From Verrucomicrobiia bacterium (GTDB lineage: Bacteria > Verrucomicrobiota > Verrucomicrobiia > Opitutales > Opitutaceae): 10,110 nt of DNA. A program made the translations under genes and the position numbers. The first letter of the stretch is position 1, and the number at the start of each line of letters is the position of its first letter. The notes beneath the pieces are model-generated. The model was not told where the DNA came from and did no database searches. It saw nothing but the letters and a program-made list of their open reading frames with translations. Where the stretch lies: positions 1-10,110 of the forward strand of contig JAUHWE010000118.1 of NCBI GenBank assembly GCA_030424825.1. The letters are read 5' to 3'. This document shows, in pieces, positions 1 to 5,942 of this stretch.

Positions 1-116
1 CCCGCGTCCAGGCTGTTCTCCACCAACTCCTTTACGATCGACGCGGGCCGTTCGATCACCTCGCCGGCCGCGATCTGATTGGCGACCTGATCAGAGAGTA
101 TGGAAATTCTAGCCAT
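1..116 (-). CDS. mutL: DNA mismatch repair protein MutL, N-terminal fragment (runs off left edge)
   Basis: Reading the minus strand from the ATG at 114-116 gives 38 complete codons, open to the window edge. The peptide begins [20 protein letters not shown] and continues with [18 protein letters not shown]. This is the highly conserved start of the GHKL ATPase domain of MutL: IAAGEV, then the [11 protein letters not shown] helix that carries the ATP/Mg-binding Glu and Asn. MutL couples MutS mismatch recognition to downstream strand incision and excision. Its ATG lies 15 nt after the argH stop codon, so the two are probably co-transcribed. No good Shine-Dalgarno sequence precedes it. Only about 6% of a normal MutL is visible, so the endonuclease and dimerisation parts cannot be judged. 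The family call is very secure because the motif is nearly invariant. Confidence 0.95.
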   Translation of the reverse strand, partial: MARISILSDQVANQIAAGEVIERPASIVKELVENSLDA

Positions 117-131
117 GGAAAAACGGCAGAA

Positions 132-1535
132 TCAAGAACCGTAAACTTTACTCCAGCGATTCAACTGTTTCTTGATCTGTTTAGGGCCAGGCATTCCTAT
201 TCCCTCGCGAGCCCGGAAAGCCCGATCCAGGTCGAAGACACTTCTCCAGTTTCCCGCCAATTTCGGGTGGATCGATTTAGCATCGTCGAGGGGGACTTGG
301 TCCAATGGAATCTTAAGGGTTTCCGCACGCGCTACCATTGCTCCCACAACGTGATGGGCATCGCGAAACGCAACTCCTTCGTTAACCAGCCAATCGGCGA
401 GGTCTGTCGCCAGAAGCCCTGGGTCGGCAACTGCCTCTTGGCATCGGCCTTTTTTGAACTGCATACCTGCAATCGTTCCTTCCAATACTTGCAGACAGAG
501 CTCAATCTGATCAAAGCTGTCAAAAACCTGAACTTTGTCCTCCTGCAGATCCCGGTTATAGGTCAGGGGAAGTCCTTTCACCATGGCGTACAGCGCTTGT
601 AAGCTGCCAATGATCCGACCGGATTTCCCACGCAGCAATTCCAGCGAATCCGGATTTTTTTTCTGCGGCATTAGACTGGAACCCGTACAGAATGCGTCAG
701 GAAGCTCAACGTATCCAAACTCGGTACTATTCCACAAAATAATGTCTTCTGATACCCGCGAGAAGTGGGTGGCGCAAACGGCGCAGGCATGAGCGAAATC
801 CAGGAAGAGGTCGCGATCGGCAACCGCATCCATGCTGTTGGTTGTGACTCGCGGTTTTCCTTTCGAGTCGACGAACCCAAGTTCTTTAGCAGTGAATTCC
901 CGATCGATCGGCAATGTCGTTCCCGCAATCGCTCCGGAACCTAACGGGCACCAATTAGCGTCATCGTGCAATCGTTTAAATCGAGTGATGTCCCGACTAA
1001 ACATTTCGACATAGGCGAGTAAATGGTGGGCAACGGAAACGGGTTGTGCTCGCTGAAGGTGAGTGTATCCAGGAATCGATACGCTTTGATTCGCTTCTGC
1101 CACTTTGAGAATCGCCCGCTGTAGATTCTCCAACAGGGCCACTATGGAATCGCACGCGAACTTGAAAAAGAGTCGAGAATCGGTAGCCACCTGATCGTTG
1201 CGACTCCGTGCCGTGTGCATTTTTGCCGCTTCCGGGGCAATCTTGGTCAAGGCTTGCTCAATATTCATGTGAACATCTTCAAACGCTTCATTCCATTTCA
1301 GCTTGCCGTCCTCTATCTGCTTTTCAACGACGGCAAGGCCCTTGTGGATGGCTTGCAGCTCTCGACGCGACAGCAGACCGACATGGTGCAGCATGGCCGT
1401 ATGAGCCCGGTTCACCGCGATGTCGAAGGGAGCCAATCGCTTGTCGAAGGAGACCGACTCACTGAACGTCAACATTAGTTCAGCAGGTCCTTTCGAAAAG
1501 CGTCCGCCCCATGTAGCCTGCGATTTCTTAGCCAT
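132..1535 (-). CDS. argH: Argininosuccinate lyase
   Basis: A 467-residue cytoplasmic enzyme of normal family length. It splits argininosuccinate into arginine and fumarate, the last step of arginine synthesis. Visible landmarks are the N-terminal WGGRF (9-13), the [13 protein letters not shown] block (107-119), [10 protein letters not shown] (156-165) with the conserved TxxH histidine at 159, and the fumarase/aspartase superfamily signature [15 protein letters not shown] (285-299) with its mobile-loop serines. The active enzyme of this family is a homotetramer. The ATG at 1533-1535 is the only usable start, since an in-frame TAA at 1563-1565 is followed by no alternative start codon. An AAGGAG sequence exists at 1560-1565, but about 24 nt upstream, too far for ordinary ribosome binding. 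mutL follows after 15 nt and a 140-nt gap separates argH from the upstream exbD. All catalytic motifs are intact. Confidence 0.97.
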   Translation of the reverse strand: MAKKSQATWGGRFSKGPAELMLTFSESVSFDKRLAPFDIAVNRAHTAMLHHVGLLSRRELQAIHKGLAVVEKQIEDGKLKWNEAFEDVHMNIEQALTKIAPEAAKMHTARSRNDQVATDSRLFFKFACDSIVALLENLQRAILKVAEANQSVSIPGYTHLQRAQPVSVAHHLLAYVEMFSRDITRFKRLHDDANWCPLGSGAIAGTTLPIDREFTAKELGFVDSKGKPRVTTNSMDAVADRDLFLDFAHACAVCATHFSRVSEDIILWNSTEFGYVELPDAFCTGSSLMPQKKNPDSLELLRGKSGRIIGSLQALYAMVKGLPLTYNRDLQEDKVQVFDSFDQIELCLQVLEGTIAGMQFKKGRCQEAVADPGLLATDLADWLVNEGVAFRDAHHVVGAMVARAETLKIPLDQVPLDDAKSIHPKLAGNWRSVFDLDRAFRAREGIGMPGPKQIKKQLNRWSKVYGS

Positions 1536-1675
1536 GCGGTGAGATGCTTCAAAAGCCTCTCCTTAAGGCAATACAATAGTGCCGCTGAGATCAGGCTTGG
1601 CATAATCCACACCTAGCGGGCAGTGACGCCCTTTCGAATCTGATCGTTCTGATTCTCAAAAAGCCAAGCGAAAGC

Positions 1676-2131
1676 CTAATTCGCGAAGGCAAAGGTAACC
1701 GACTCAATCCCAGCATGCGAACAGGCATCCATCACCTTGACGACCATTTCATGAGCCGTCTTATCGTCAGGAGCCAATGTGATGCGGGCTTCGACCTGAT
1801 TCGATTCACTGGCTTCACGGAAGCGGTTCAGCATGGTTTCCAACTGGCGATAGCGCGGAGCCTCAGGGCTGTCGTACGGGTAATCGTTCACAAGAGCTTG
1901 GCCATTGGCTAAAATCTGCACCACCTGTTCGTCGGGCATATCAATGGGTTCGTCCTGCTGAATCCGGCCTGGAAGGCTAAAGCTAATGTCCGCCTCCTGT
2001 TTCTGGATGGTCGCGCTAACCATGAAATAGAACAGAAGCAGGAACACGATATCGATCATGGGAGCAATGGGTAGCTCCAGATTTCCAATACGGAGACGTT
2101 TTCCTTTTTTGCCTGACCCTCTAAGCCTCAT
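1676..2131 (-). CDS. ExbD/TolR family biopolymer transport protein (second of pair)
   Basis: A 151-residue protein with the standard ExbD/TolR layout. It has a basic cytoplasmic N-terminus (residues 1-16, rich in R, K and G), one transmembrane helix (about 21-43) beginning ELPIAPMIDIVFLLLFYFM, and a C-terminal periplasmic domain ending in the typical AGIESVTFAFA strand. Asp27 in PMID matches the membrane aspartate that carries protons in ExbD and TolR. Such proteins work with a polytopic ExbB/TolQ/MotA-type partner to turn the proton gradient into mechanical work, either on TonB-like energisers or on envelope structures. The ATG overlaps the stop of the preceding exbD gene (ATGA), implying translational coupling. 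A purine-rich AAGGGG sits only 1 nt before the ATG. No ExbB gene lies nearby, so whether it serves TonB-dependent transport or a Tol-like role is undecided. Confidence 0.9.
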   Translation of the reverse strand: MRLRGSGKKGKRLRIGNLELPIAPMIDIVFLLLFYFMVSATIQKQEADISFSLPGRIQQDEPIDMPDEQVVQILANGQALVNDYPYDSPEAPRYRQLETMLNRFREASESNQVEARITLAPDDKTAHEMVVKVMDACSHAGIESVTFAFAN

Positions 2132-2553
2132 TCCCCTTGAATCGTTCCGTAGATATAATCGCTAATGCCGGCTTTCGTCGCGGCAGACATAGCCTTCTTT
2201 ACCTGCATGAATTCAGTGGCCTGGTCCGCGCGTATGCGCAATTTAATTTCAGGAAAGCGCTCACGCAACTCACGCAGCTGCTTTTCTAAACCACCCTCTT
2301 CAATTTCGGAACCGCCAAGAAAGAAGTTACCTTCTTTCTGAATGGAAAGAATGATTCGATTAGAAAGGTCTTTAGGGGTTTCACCTGCCGTAGATTCCGG
2401 AAGCGCCAGCGGAACACGGTGACCCGCCTGAGAAAGTGAACTGACACACATGAAAAAGACCAGCAGGAGGAACACCATGTCGATCATGGGGGCCATTGGG
2501 ACGCTCGAGGCGTCGAGACGCTTGAGCGGCAATCTGGACTTCTTCCGGTTCAC
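2128..2553 (-). CDS. ExbD/TolR family biopolymer transport protein (first of pair)
   Basis: A 141-residue paralogue of the following gene. It has a basic N-terminus (NRKKSRLPLKR), one transmembrane helix at about 18-40 containing PMIDMVFLLLVFFM, and a periplasmic domain with the characteristic ILSIQKEG and LRIRADQATEF strands. Asp25 is the conserved membrane carboxylate of the family. The start is GTG at 2551-2553, fused to the SDR stop as GTGA, and its own stop overlaps the ATG of the next exbD. Two different ExbD subunits in tandem are common where one motor uses a heterodimer, or where one serves each of two motors; the sequence does not show which applies here. The unusual point is the neighbour upstream: a short-chain dehydrogenase rather than the MotA/TolQ/ExbB gene that normally precedes exbD. 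Confidence 0.92.
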   Translation of the reverse strand: MNRKKSRLPLKRLDASSVPMAPMIDMVFLLLVFFMCVSSLSQAGHRVPLALPESTAGETPKDLSNRIILSIQKEGNFFLGGSEIEEGGLEKQLRELRERFPEIKLRIRADQATEFMQVKKAMSAATKAGISDYIYGTIQGE

Positions 2554-3242
2554 CAGGGTAGAGTGTTTCCTTGGTTGTCGATAAAACGTCCTGAGTCCGA
2601 TGGTGTCAATGCCTTGATCGTGGGGATCATTCTCGAAACCGACTCCTCCACCCTCAAGTCGGCACCCGCTCCGCCCATATCCGTCGCGACCCAGCCGGGA
2701 CTCAAAGACACCACCGTACGCTGGCTCCCTTCGTAGGCCGAGGTGAGCCGAACTGTGAGCATATTTAGAGCGGCCTTGCTCATGACGTAGGAGTCGCCAT
2801 CTGACATTCCCTTCCCTCCCCGTTCCAGTGAGCCGAGCCCCGAAGAAATCTGCACCACTTTGGCGGAGCTAGAGAGGACTGAATCCAGGGTTTGAACGAG
2901 AATAGCCGGACCTACTGCGTTGGTATTTAGGGTATTCAAGAATGAATTGCGCTGCCAATCATGGAACCGTTCATTTAAAAGGATTCCTGCATTCGAGATA
3001 AGAACGTCCAGGCGAATTTTTTGATTTTTCAAATACTTATGGAGAGATTCGATACTCGAGTCTGATCGAAGATCCAGCGGTTTGACCGTTACAGCAGGGA
3101 ATTCGGTCGAAAGCTCCGCGAGATCACTCGCTTTGTCCGGCAGTCGACAGGTTGCGATCACGGTATGACCGGCCTCGGCGTATTGCCTTGTGAACTCGAG
3201 GCCAATTCCTCTGTTGGCGCCGGTGACGAGAATCATGCTCAT
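2550..3242 (-). CDS. Short-chain dehydrogenase/reductase, C-factor-like
   Basis: A 230-residue classical SDR (Rossmann fold, NAD(P)-dependent). Numbered from the ATG at 3240-3242, it shows the nucleotide-binding TGANRGIG (7-14), the SNAG variant of NNAG (83-86), the active-site Asn in NTNAVGP (near 108), ISSG with the catalytic serine region (near 132-135), YVMSK with Tyr152 and Lys156, and PGWVATDMGG. The C-terminal GRFIDNQGNTLPW resembles the CsgA/C-factor-type SDR subgroup. The substrate cannot be deduced. The start is ambiguous: the frame opens at a TTG (3246-3248), with ATGs at 3240-3242 and 3234-3236. I chose 3242 because it leaves a normal short lead before the first beta strand; no start has a good Shine-Dalgarno sequence. 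Its stop overlaps the GTG of the downstream exbD. Confidence 0.9.
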   Translation of the reverse strand: MSMILVTGANRGIGLEFTRQYAEAGHTVIATCRLPDKASDLAELSTEFPAVTVKPLDLRSDSSIESLHKYLKNQKIRLDVLISNAGILLNERFHDWQRNSFLNTLNTNAVGPAILVQTLDSVLSSSAKVVQISSGLGSLERGGKGMSDGDSYVMSKAALNMLTVRLTSAYEGSQRTVVSLSPGWVATDMGGAGADLRVEESVSRMIPTIKALTPSDSGRFIDNQGNTLPW

Positions 3243-3244
3243 TT

Positions 3245-3379
3245 TCAACTAAGAGCATCAAACACTTGTGGTGTTAAGTCCGAAAACTCATTAGTGCGAC
3301 CTAACGCGTTTTCAATAATCCGTAGCGAATCAAAGAGCAGTGGGCTCTCGGAATCTGGACCGCTCGGGCCAATGAACAC
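3245..3379 (-). CDS. Possible small protein or remnant C-terminus of a lost gene
   Basis: The minus strand carries a 44-codon frame from a GTG at 3377-3379 to a TGA at 3245-3247. It opens VFIGPSGPDSESPLLFDSLR and ends LGRTNEFSDLTPQVFDALS. The frame stays open further upstream to a TAA near 3429, with no ATG. The residue mix (S, P, D, L, no low-complexity runs) reads like real protein, and local GC is close to that of the neighbouring genes, whereas the DNA beyond about 3400 drops to about 30% GC. The TGA ends 2 nt before the SDR ATG, the spacing expected inside an operon. It may be the tail of a decayed upstream gene, a genuine small protein, or chance. I do not recognise a family. Confidence 0.3.
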   Translation of the reverse strand: MFIGPSGPDSESPLLFDSLRIIENALGRTNEFSDLTPQVFDALS

Positions 3380-3660
3380 GGCACTTTTTTGTAAAGATAT
3401 CCGACAATTGATGTGTGATTTCTTAAATTATTGTTTAGTAGTAACTTAAGCATGCATTTACGATAAGCACTGAATCATTTGTCAGGTTTTCTTACAAAAT
3501 GGTCAGAACATCGCTAATAGCGATTTTTTAGACAGGTTCATAAACTATTGAAAAGTAATAAGTTAAAATATCCTATCCATTTTAATTTCTAGATGGCGCA
3601 GCTTCTGCTTAATCATCGCAAACAACACGTTTCCCTAATAATAAAATAGATTTTAACGAA
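3380..3660. other. AT-rich intergenic region upstream of the CTERM gene
   Basis: No coding sequence is supported here. From 3421 to 3660 GC is about 30%, well below the roughly 50% of the flanking genes. It must hold the promoter of the plus-strand CTERM gene and perhaps that of the minus-strand SDR operon. A weak sigma70-like pair is TTGAAA (3548-3553) with TATCCT about 15 nt on, too tight a spacing to trust. A small hairpin with a T-run lies at 3510-3529 and is listed separately. No Shine-Dalgarno sequence precedes the ATG at 3661. Confidence 0.5.
3510..3529 (+). terminator. Small hairpin plus T-run in the CTERM leader region
   Basis: ATCGCTAATAGCGAT forms a perfect 6-bp stem with an AAT loop and is followed directly by further T residues up to 3529. 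It has the form of a short intrinsic terminator reading rightward, but no plus-strand gene lies upstream. It could end a short leader transcript or act as an attenuator for the CTERM gene 130 nt downstream. The stem is short, so termination efficiency would be modest. Confidence 0.3.
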
Positions 3661-4245
3661 ATGATAAAAGGACTGAAATTTTTAGGAGCAATTCTAGCAC
3701 TAGCGGTTTTTCCGTACGCACAAGCAATAATGGTTGATGCCAAACTTCACTCGTATAACGGCGGTTTAGGTACAGGGTTAGACACTGGCATATTGCTTAC
3801 TACTGGACAATCATTTGAGACCTCGGTCGCATTGGAGGATGTCTGGAGTGCTGGGGCCTCTCTTCGCTGGTCTAATGCCGATGGTTTAGACGGTGATACG
3901 TTCTCGACAGTCGGCGACGGGTCGGGAGCGGCGGCAGGAGTGCAAATTGGTGAAGTATACCCCCTATATACATCCGTTGGTGGGACTTTCCATTATGGCT
4001 CCCTCGTGGCTCAAATTGGAACTGGAGCATTTTTTAAACTAGGAACAAGTTTTAGCGGAACCGCTAACGCAAACGGTAACTTAAAATTATTCTATTGGGA
4101 TTCAAATTTTAGTGACAACATCGAAGCCATCGATGTTTCGATAAAAACTGGTAATACCTCCGTGCCTGACCAAGGTGGTTTGATACTGTCCGTTCTCGGA
4201 TTTGGTATGCTCGCTCTTTTCTCGAGATTGAAAAAGCGGTCTTAA
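3661..4245 (+). CDS. Exported VPD-CTERM protein with PA-IL/LecA-like domain
   Basis: A 194-residue exported protein. Residues 1-22 form a signal peptide (MIKGLK, hydrophobic core, cleavage likely after AQA). The C-terminus is a VPDSG-CTERM-type sorting tail: VPDQGG at 168-173, a hydrophobic helix to about 187, then the basic cluster RLKKR. Tails of this class direct exported proteins to an exosortase-like enzyme in Verrucomicrobia and relatives. The middle (about 35-161) resembles the PA-IL/LecA galactose-lectin fold: TGILLTTGQSF, a W-S-A-G turn, GSLVAQIG, GAFFKLGTSFSG, and LFYWDSNFSDN followed by a closing DVSI strand. Asp147, Asp152 and Asn153 could correspond to LecA calcium ligands. The signal and tail are clear; the lectin assignment is inference from pattern. 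The gene stands alone between an AT-rich upstream region and a terminator, with lower GC than its neighbours. Confidence 0.85.
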   Translation: MIKGLKFLGAILALAVFPYAQAIMVDAKLHSYNGGLGTGLDTGILLTTGQSFETSVALEDVWSAGASLRWSNADGLDGDTFSTVGDGSGAAAGVQIGEVYPLYTSVGGTFHYGSLVAQIGTGAFFKLGTSFSGTANANGNLKLFYWDSNFSDNIEAIDVSIKTGNTSVPDQGGLILSVLGFGMLALFSRLKKRS

Positions 4246-4261
4246 TTACGAGTCTAATTAA
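4242..4261. repeat. AT-rich inverted repeat across the CTERM gene stop codon
   Basis: TTAATTA (4242-4248) and TAATTAA (4255-4261) are perfect 7-bp inverted arms around the 6-nt spacer CGAGTC, and the left arm contains the stop codon. It lies 9 nt before the GC-rich terminator and may simply extend the 3' structure. Its significance is unknown. Confidence 0.45.
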
Positions 4262-4270
4262 ATTTCTGGA

Positions 4271-4306
4271 AACCCGGTCGCCGAAAGCGTCCGGGTTTTC
4301 TTTTTT
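4271..4306 (+). terminator. Rho-independent terminator of the CTERM gene
   Basis: AACCCGG (4271-4277) pairs with CCGGGTT (4291-4297). Inside, a T/T mismatch is followed by CGC pairing with GCG around a CGAAA loop. The stem runs into a long T-rich tail to 4306. It starts 25 nt after the gene's stop codon. On the minus strand the tail is only three T residues, so it mainly serves the plus strand. The convergent rhodanese gene ends on the very next base. Confidence 0.9.
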
Positions 4307-4642
4307 CTATGGCTCGCTTCCACCTGCTGCCCGCTTCCAGGCCGGGTAGCCACCTTTAAGATTGTAGACGTTTAAGTATCCCGCGCGCTCTAGATTTCTG
4401 CAAGCGGTCTTACTCGAGAAACCGCTGTAACAGTAGCACACAATCGGAGCCGCTTTGTCTTCAAGATTCAGCACACCGTGAACCGTCTTTCGGTTCGCAT
4501 TCAAAGCCCCAGGTATATTCGATTTCCTGAAATGTTTTGGAAGTCTGACATCGACGAATGTGACATTCGACTCCTCCGCAAGCGCCTTCGCCTCTTTCGC
4601 CCCTATTTTTCTAACACGTCTCCAGAACATTGTGTGGTGCAT
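4307..4642 (-). CDS. Single-domain rhodanese (GlpE-like sulfurtransferase)
   Basis: A 111-residue protein that is almost entirely one rhodanese domain. Visible blocks are VTFVDVRLPKHFRKSNIPGA (27-46), the first rhodanese signature with the DVR strand, the active-site loop CYSGFSSK (71-78) with Cys71 as the persulfide-forming residue, and the closing LKGGYPAWKR (about 94-103). The loop closely parallels CYHGNSSK of E. coli GlpE, which moves sulfane sulfur from thiosulfate to acceptors such as cyanide or thioredoxin. There is no signal peptide, so it is probably cytoplasmic. Start codons at 4640-4642 or 4628-4630 are both possible and neither has a Shine-Dalgarno sequence. It is the next gene downstream of the hydroxylase on the same strand, 146 nt away. 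The physiological sulfur donor is unknown. Confidence 0.9.
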   Translation of the reverse strand: MHHTMFWRRVRKIGAKEAKALAEESNVTFVDVRLPKHFRKSNIPGALNANRKTVHGVLNLEDKAAPIVCYCYSGFSSKTACRNLERAGYLNVYNLKGGYPAWKRAAGGSEP

Positions 4643-4679
4643 GTTAAATTCAAAGTGTTGGTTTTTGGCAATGCGAAGA

Positions 4680-4729
4680 CCTCCGGACCCGCCTCATATT
4701 TAACTCAACCGATGTAACACGCCCGGAGG
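4680..4729. repeat. Inverted repeat upstream of the rhodanese gene
   Basis: CCTCCGG (4680-4686) and CCGGAGG (4723-4729) are perfect 7-bp inverted arms with a 36-nt spacer, 38 nt upstream of the rhodanese start. The arrangement would suit a regulator binding two half-sites or an RNA leader structure. Neither side has a T-run, so it is not an intrinsic terminator. Function is not established. Confidence 0.3.
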
Positions 4730-4788
4730 ACGTTGCCCTGCCTTTCACGTTTTTAGCAATGCAGGGATGACGGTTCCTATTACGATCA

Positions 4789-5640
4789 TCACTTGGCATT
4801 TCTTTCGGGTCGCTTGTTAGAAGTGAAGGGTCGTGCCATTAGGCGGCCAAACTTTTGGTCTTCCGAACTTCGATCGTAATCAAGTCCAAAGACAATTTTG
4901 TCAGGATCGCTTTTTCGGTAGCTGCCGAATAAGCGATCCCACACGCTTAGTACGCTTGAATAGTTTGAGTTCGTTTCTCGGACCTTCATGGAGTGATGAA
5001 CCCGATGCATATTCGGGCTGACCAGTACCCCACGCAGCATTTGATCCCATTTTTCAGGCAGTGCGACATTGCTGTGATGCCACAGTACATTAAAATTGAA
5101 TACAATTTTGTAGATTACAATAAGTTCAATCGTGATACCTAGAAATGCAAAAACAGCGATATTCGCCAGCGAGGACAACAGCATTTCACCGGGATGAAAA
5201 CGAAGTGCTGTCGAAAAATCCATTTCCATGTCGCTATGATGCACTTGGTGGAACCGCCAGAAAAAGGGAACGACATGATTCAGGCGATGCCACCAGTAAA
5301 TCCATGCATCGAACAAAACTGAAGCCAAGATCGTCGCCACCCAAAATGGCCTTTCAATCTGGTTCAGTAAACCAATCTCGTTCTCGTGAATCCAAAGAAA
5401 AACCCACAAATTCAAAGTGGCCCCAAACCCAGCCAATATAACGGAATTGAATGCCGTAAAGATGCCGTTCTTCCCTACGTGACGCAATCGATGATGGCTT
5501 CCTCTGAAAGGAAGCACTGTCTCGAAAAGCACGATCCCGGCGAATAAGGTGATCGCTAAGATCTGATTAGGTTCAAGATGGAAGTCCGGCATGAACGAGA
5601 GTCTCACATGAAAAGTGGAGATAAGAAGGCTGGAAGCCAT
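4789..5640 (-). CDS. Sterol desaturase / fatty acid hydroxylase superfamily membrane enzyme
   Basis: A 283-residue integral membrane protein of the di-iron hydroxylase superfamily. The histidine boxes are in order: HRLNH (118-122), HQVHH (131-135), a WHH at 187-189, and HRVHH (212-216). These ligate the two irons used for O2-dependent C-H hydroxylation or desaturation of lipid substrates. Hydrophobic segments lie at about 28-44, 62-84, 98-116 and 153-183, and the active site faces the cytoplasm in known members. The substrate (sterol, hopanoid, carotenoid, fatty acid or ether lipid) cannot be told. The ATG at 5638-5640 opens the frame with a weak GGA upstream; Met17 (5590-5592) is an alternative that would give a more typical N-terminus. 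It is divergent from the PIG-L gene, separated by 302 bp. Confidence 0.9.
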   Translation of the reverse strand: MASSLLISTFHVRLSFMPDFHLEPNQILAITLFAGIVLFETVLPFRGSHHRLRHVGKNGIFTAFNSVILAGFGATLNLWVFLWIHENEIGLLNQIERPFWVATILASVLFDAWIYWWHRLNHVVPFFWRFHQVHHSDMEMDFSTALRFHPGEMLLSSLANIAVFAFLGITIELIVIYKIVFNFNVLWHHSNVALPEKWDQMLRGVLVSPNMHRVHHSMKVRETNSNYSSVLSVWDRLFGSYRKSDPDKIVFGLDYDRSSEDQKFGRLMARPFTSNKRPERNAK

Positions 5641-5658
5641 TGTCGTTCCGAATAACCA

Positions 5659-5670
5659 TTCGAATTCGAA
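5659..5670. promoter_or_regulatory. 12-bp perfect palindrome upstream of the hydroxylase gene
   Basis: TTCGAATTCGAA reads the same on both strands and sits 18 nt upstream of the hydroxylase ATG, where a repressor or activator dimer could act on that promoter. No known operator is matched with confidence. Confidence 0.3.
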
Positions 5671-5900
5671 CTAAACTCAAGCATTACTCATTGACCGACC
5701 CAAAGCGCGTCCGAATCTGCCCCGATCGAATATTCCCACTGGGCATTCGTCGATTCGCTTACAATTCGTCAGCGATACTTGGATCGAACAACCTGAGCTC
5801 CAAAGAGAAAGCCGGGAGTAAGCCGCTCACTGCGTTTGTCAGAGTTGGTCGCTGCCTGTTAAAGTCTAAGAAGGCTGAAAAAACGTTAGCTCCAGCAATT

Positions 5901-5906
5901 TATAAT
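5901..5906 (+). promoter_or_regulatory. Candidate -10 element for the PIG-L gene
   Basis: A consensus TATAAT lies 36 nt before the ATG, which would give a 5' leader of about 30 nt. The -35 is poor (only A-rich GAAAAA at a suitable distance), so an activator may be needed. A second candidate is TTGTCA (5836-5841) followed after 18 nt by TAAAGT. An AGGGA at 5935-5939 may be the ribosome binding site, although its spacing to the ATG is only 3 nt. Confidence 0.35.
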
Positions 5907-5942
5907 AGCCATTATCCGGATCACCGATACCTTTAGGGAATT

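Larger units (their letters stand above)
5641..5942. other. Divergent intergenic region (hydroxylase / PIG-L)
   Basis: This stretch separates two divergent genes and should hold both promoters. A 98-codon plus-strand frame crosses it, but its product is strongly basic and featureless and it starts inside the hydroxylase start codon, so I do not call it a gene. A perfect 12-bp palindrome TTCGAATTCGAA (5659-5670) lies 18 nt before the hydroxylase ATG. A perfect TATAAT lies at 5901-5906 ahead of the PIG-L gene. Nothing else stands out. Confidence 0.5.

Noticed and set aside
1558..1565. AAGGAG as the argH ribosome binding site
   Set aside because: It is more than 20 nt from the only in-frame start codon, and no alternative start exists in between.
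1536..1675. Terminator or internal promoter between exbD and argH
   Set aside because: Only a 4-bp GGGC/GCCC stem without a T-run is visible, and no convincing promoter pair, so the operon boundary cannot be decided.
3165..3449. 94-codon plus-strand frame
   Set aside because: It lies antisense to the SDR start and to the more protein-like minus-strand frame, and its product has no protein-like features.
4736..4766. CCCTGC/GCAGGG stem after the hydroxylase gene as its terminator
   Set aside because: The loop is 19 nt and no T-run follows on the minus strand.
5640..5936. 98-codon plus-strand frame across the divergent intergenic region
   Set aside because: It begins within the hydroxylase start codon, the product is highly basic with no recognisable motif, and the region is better explained as two promoters.
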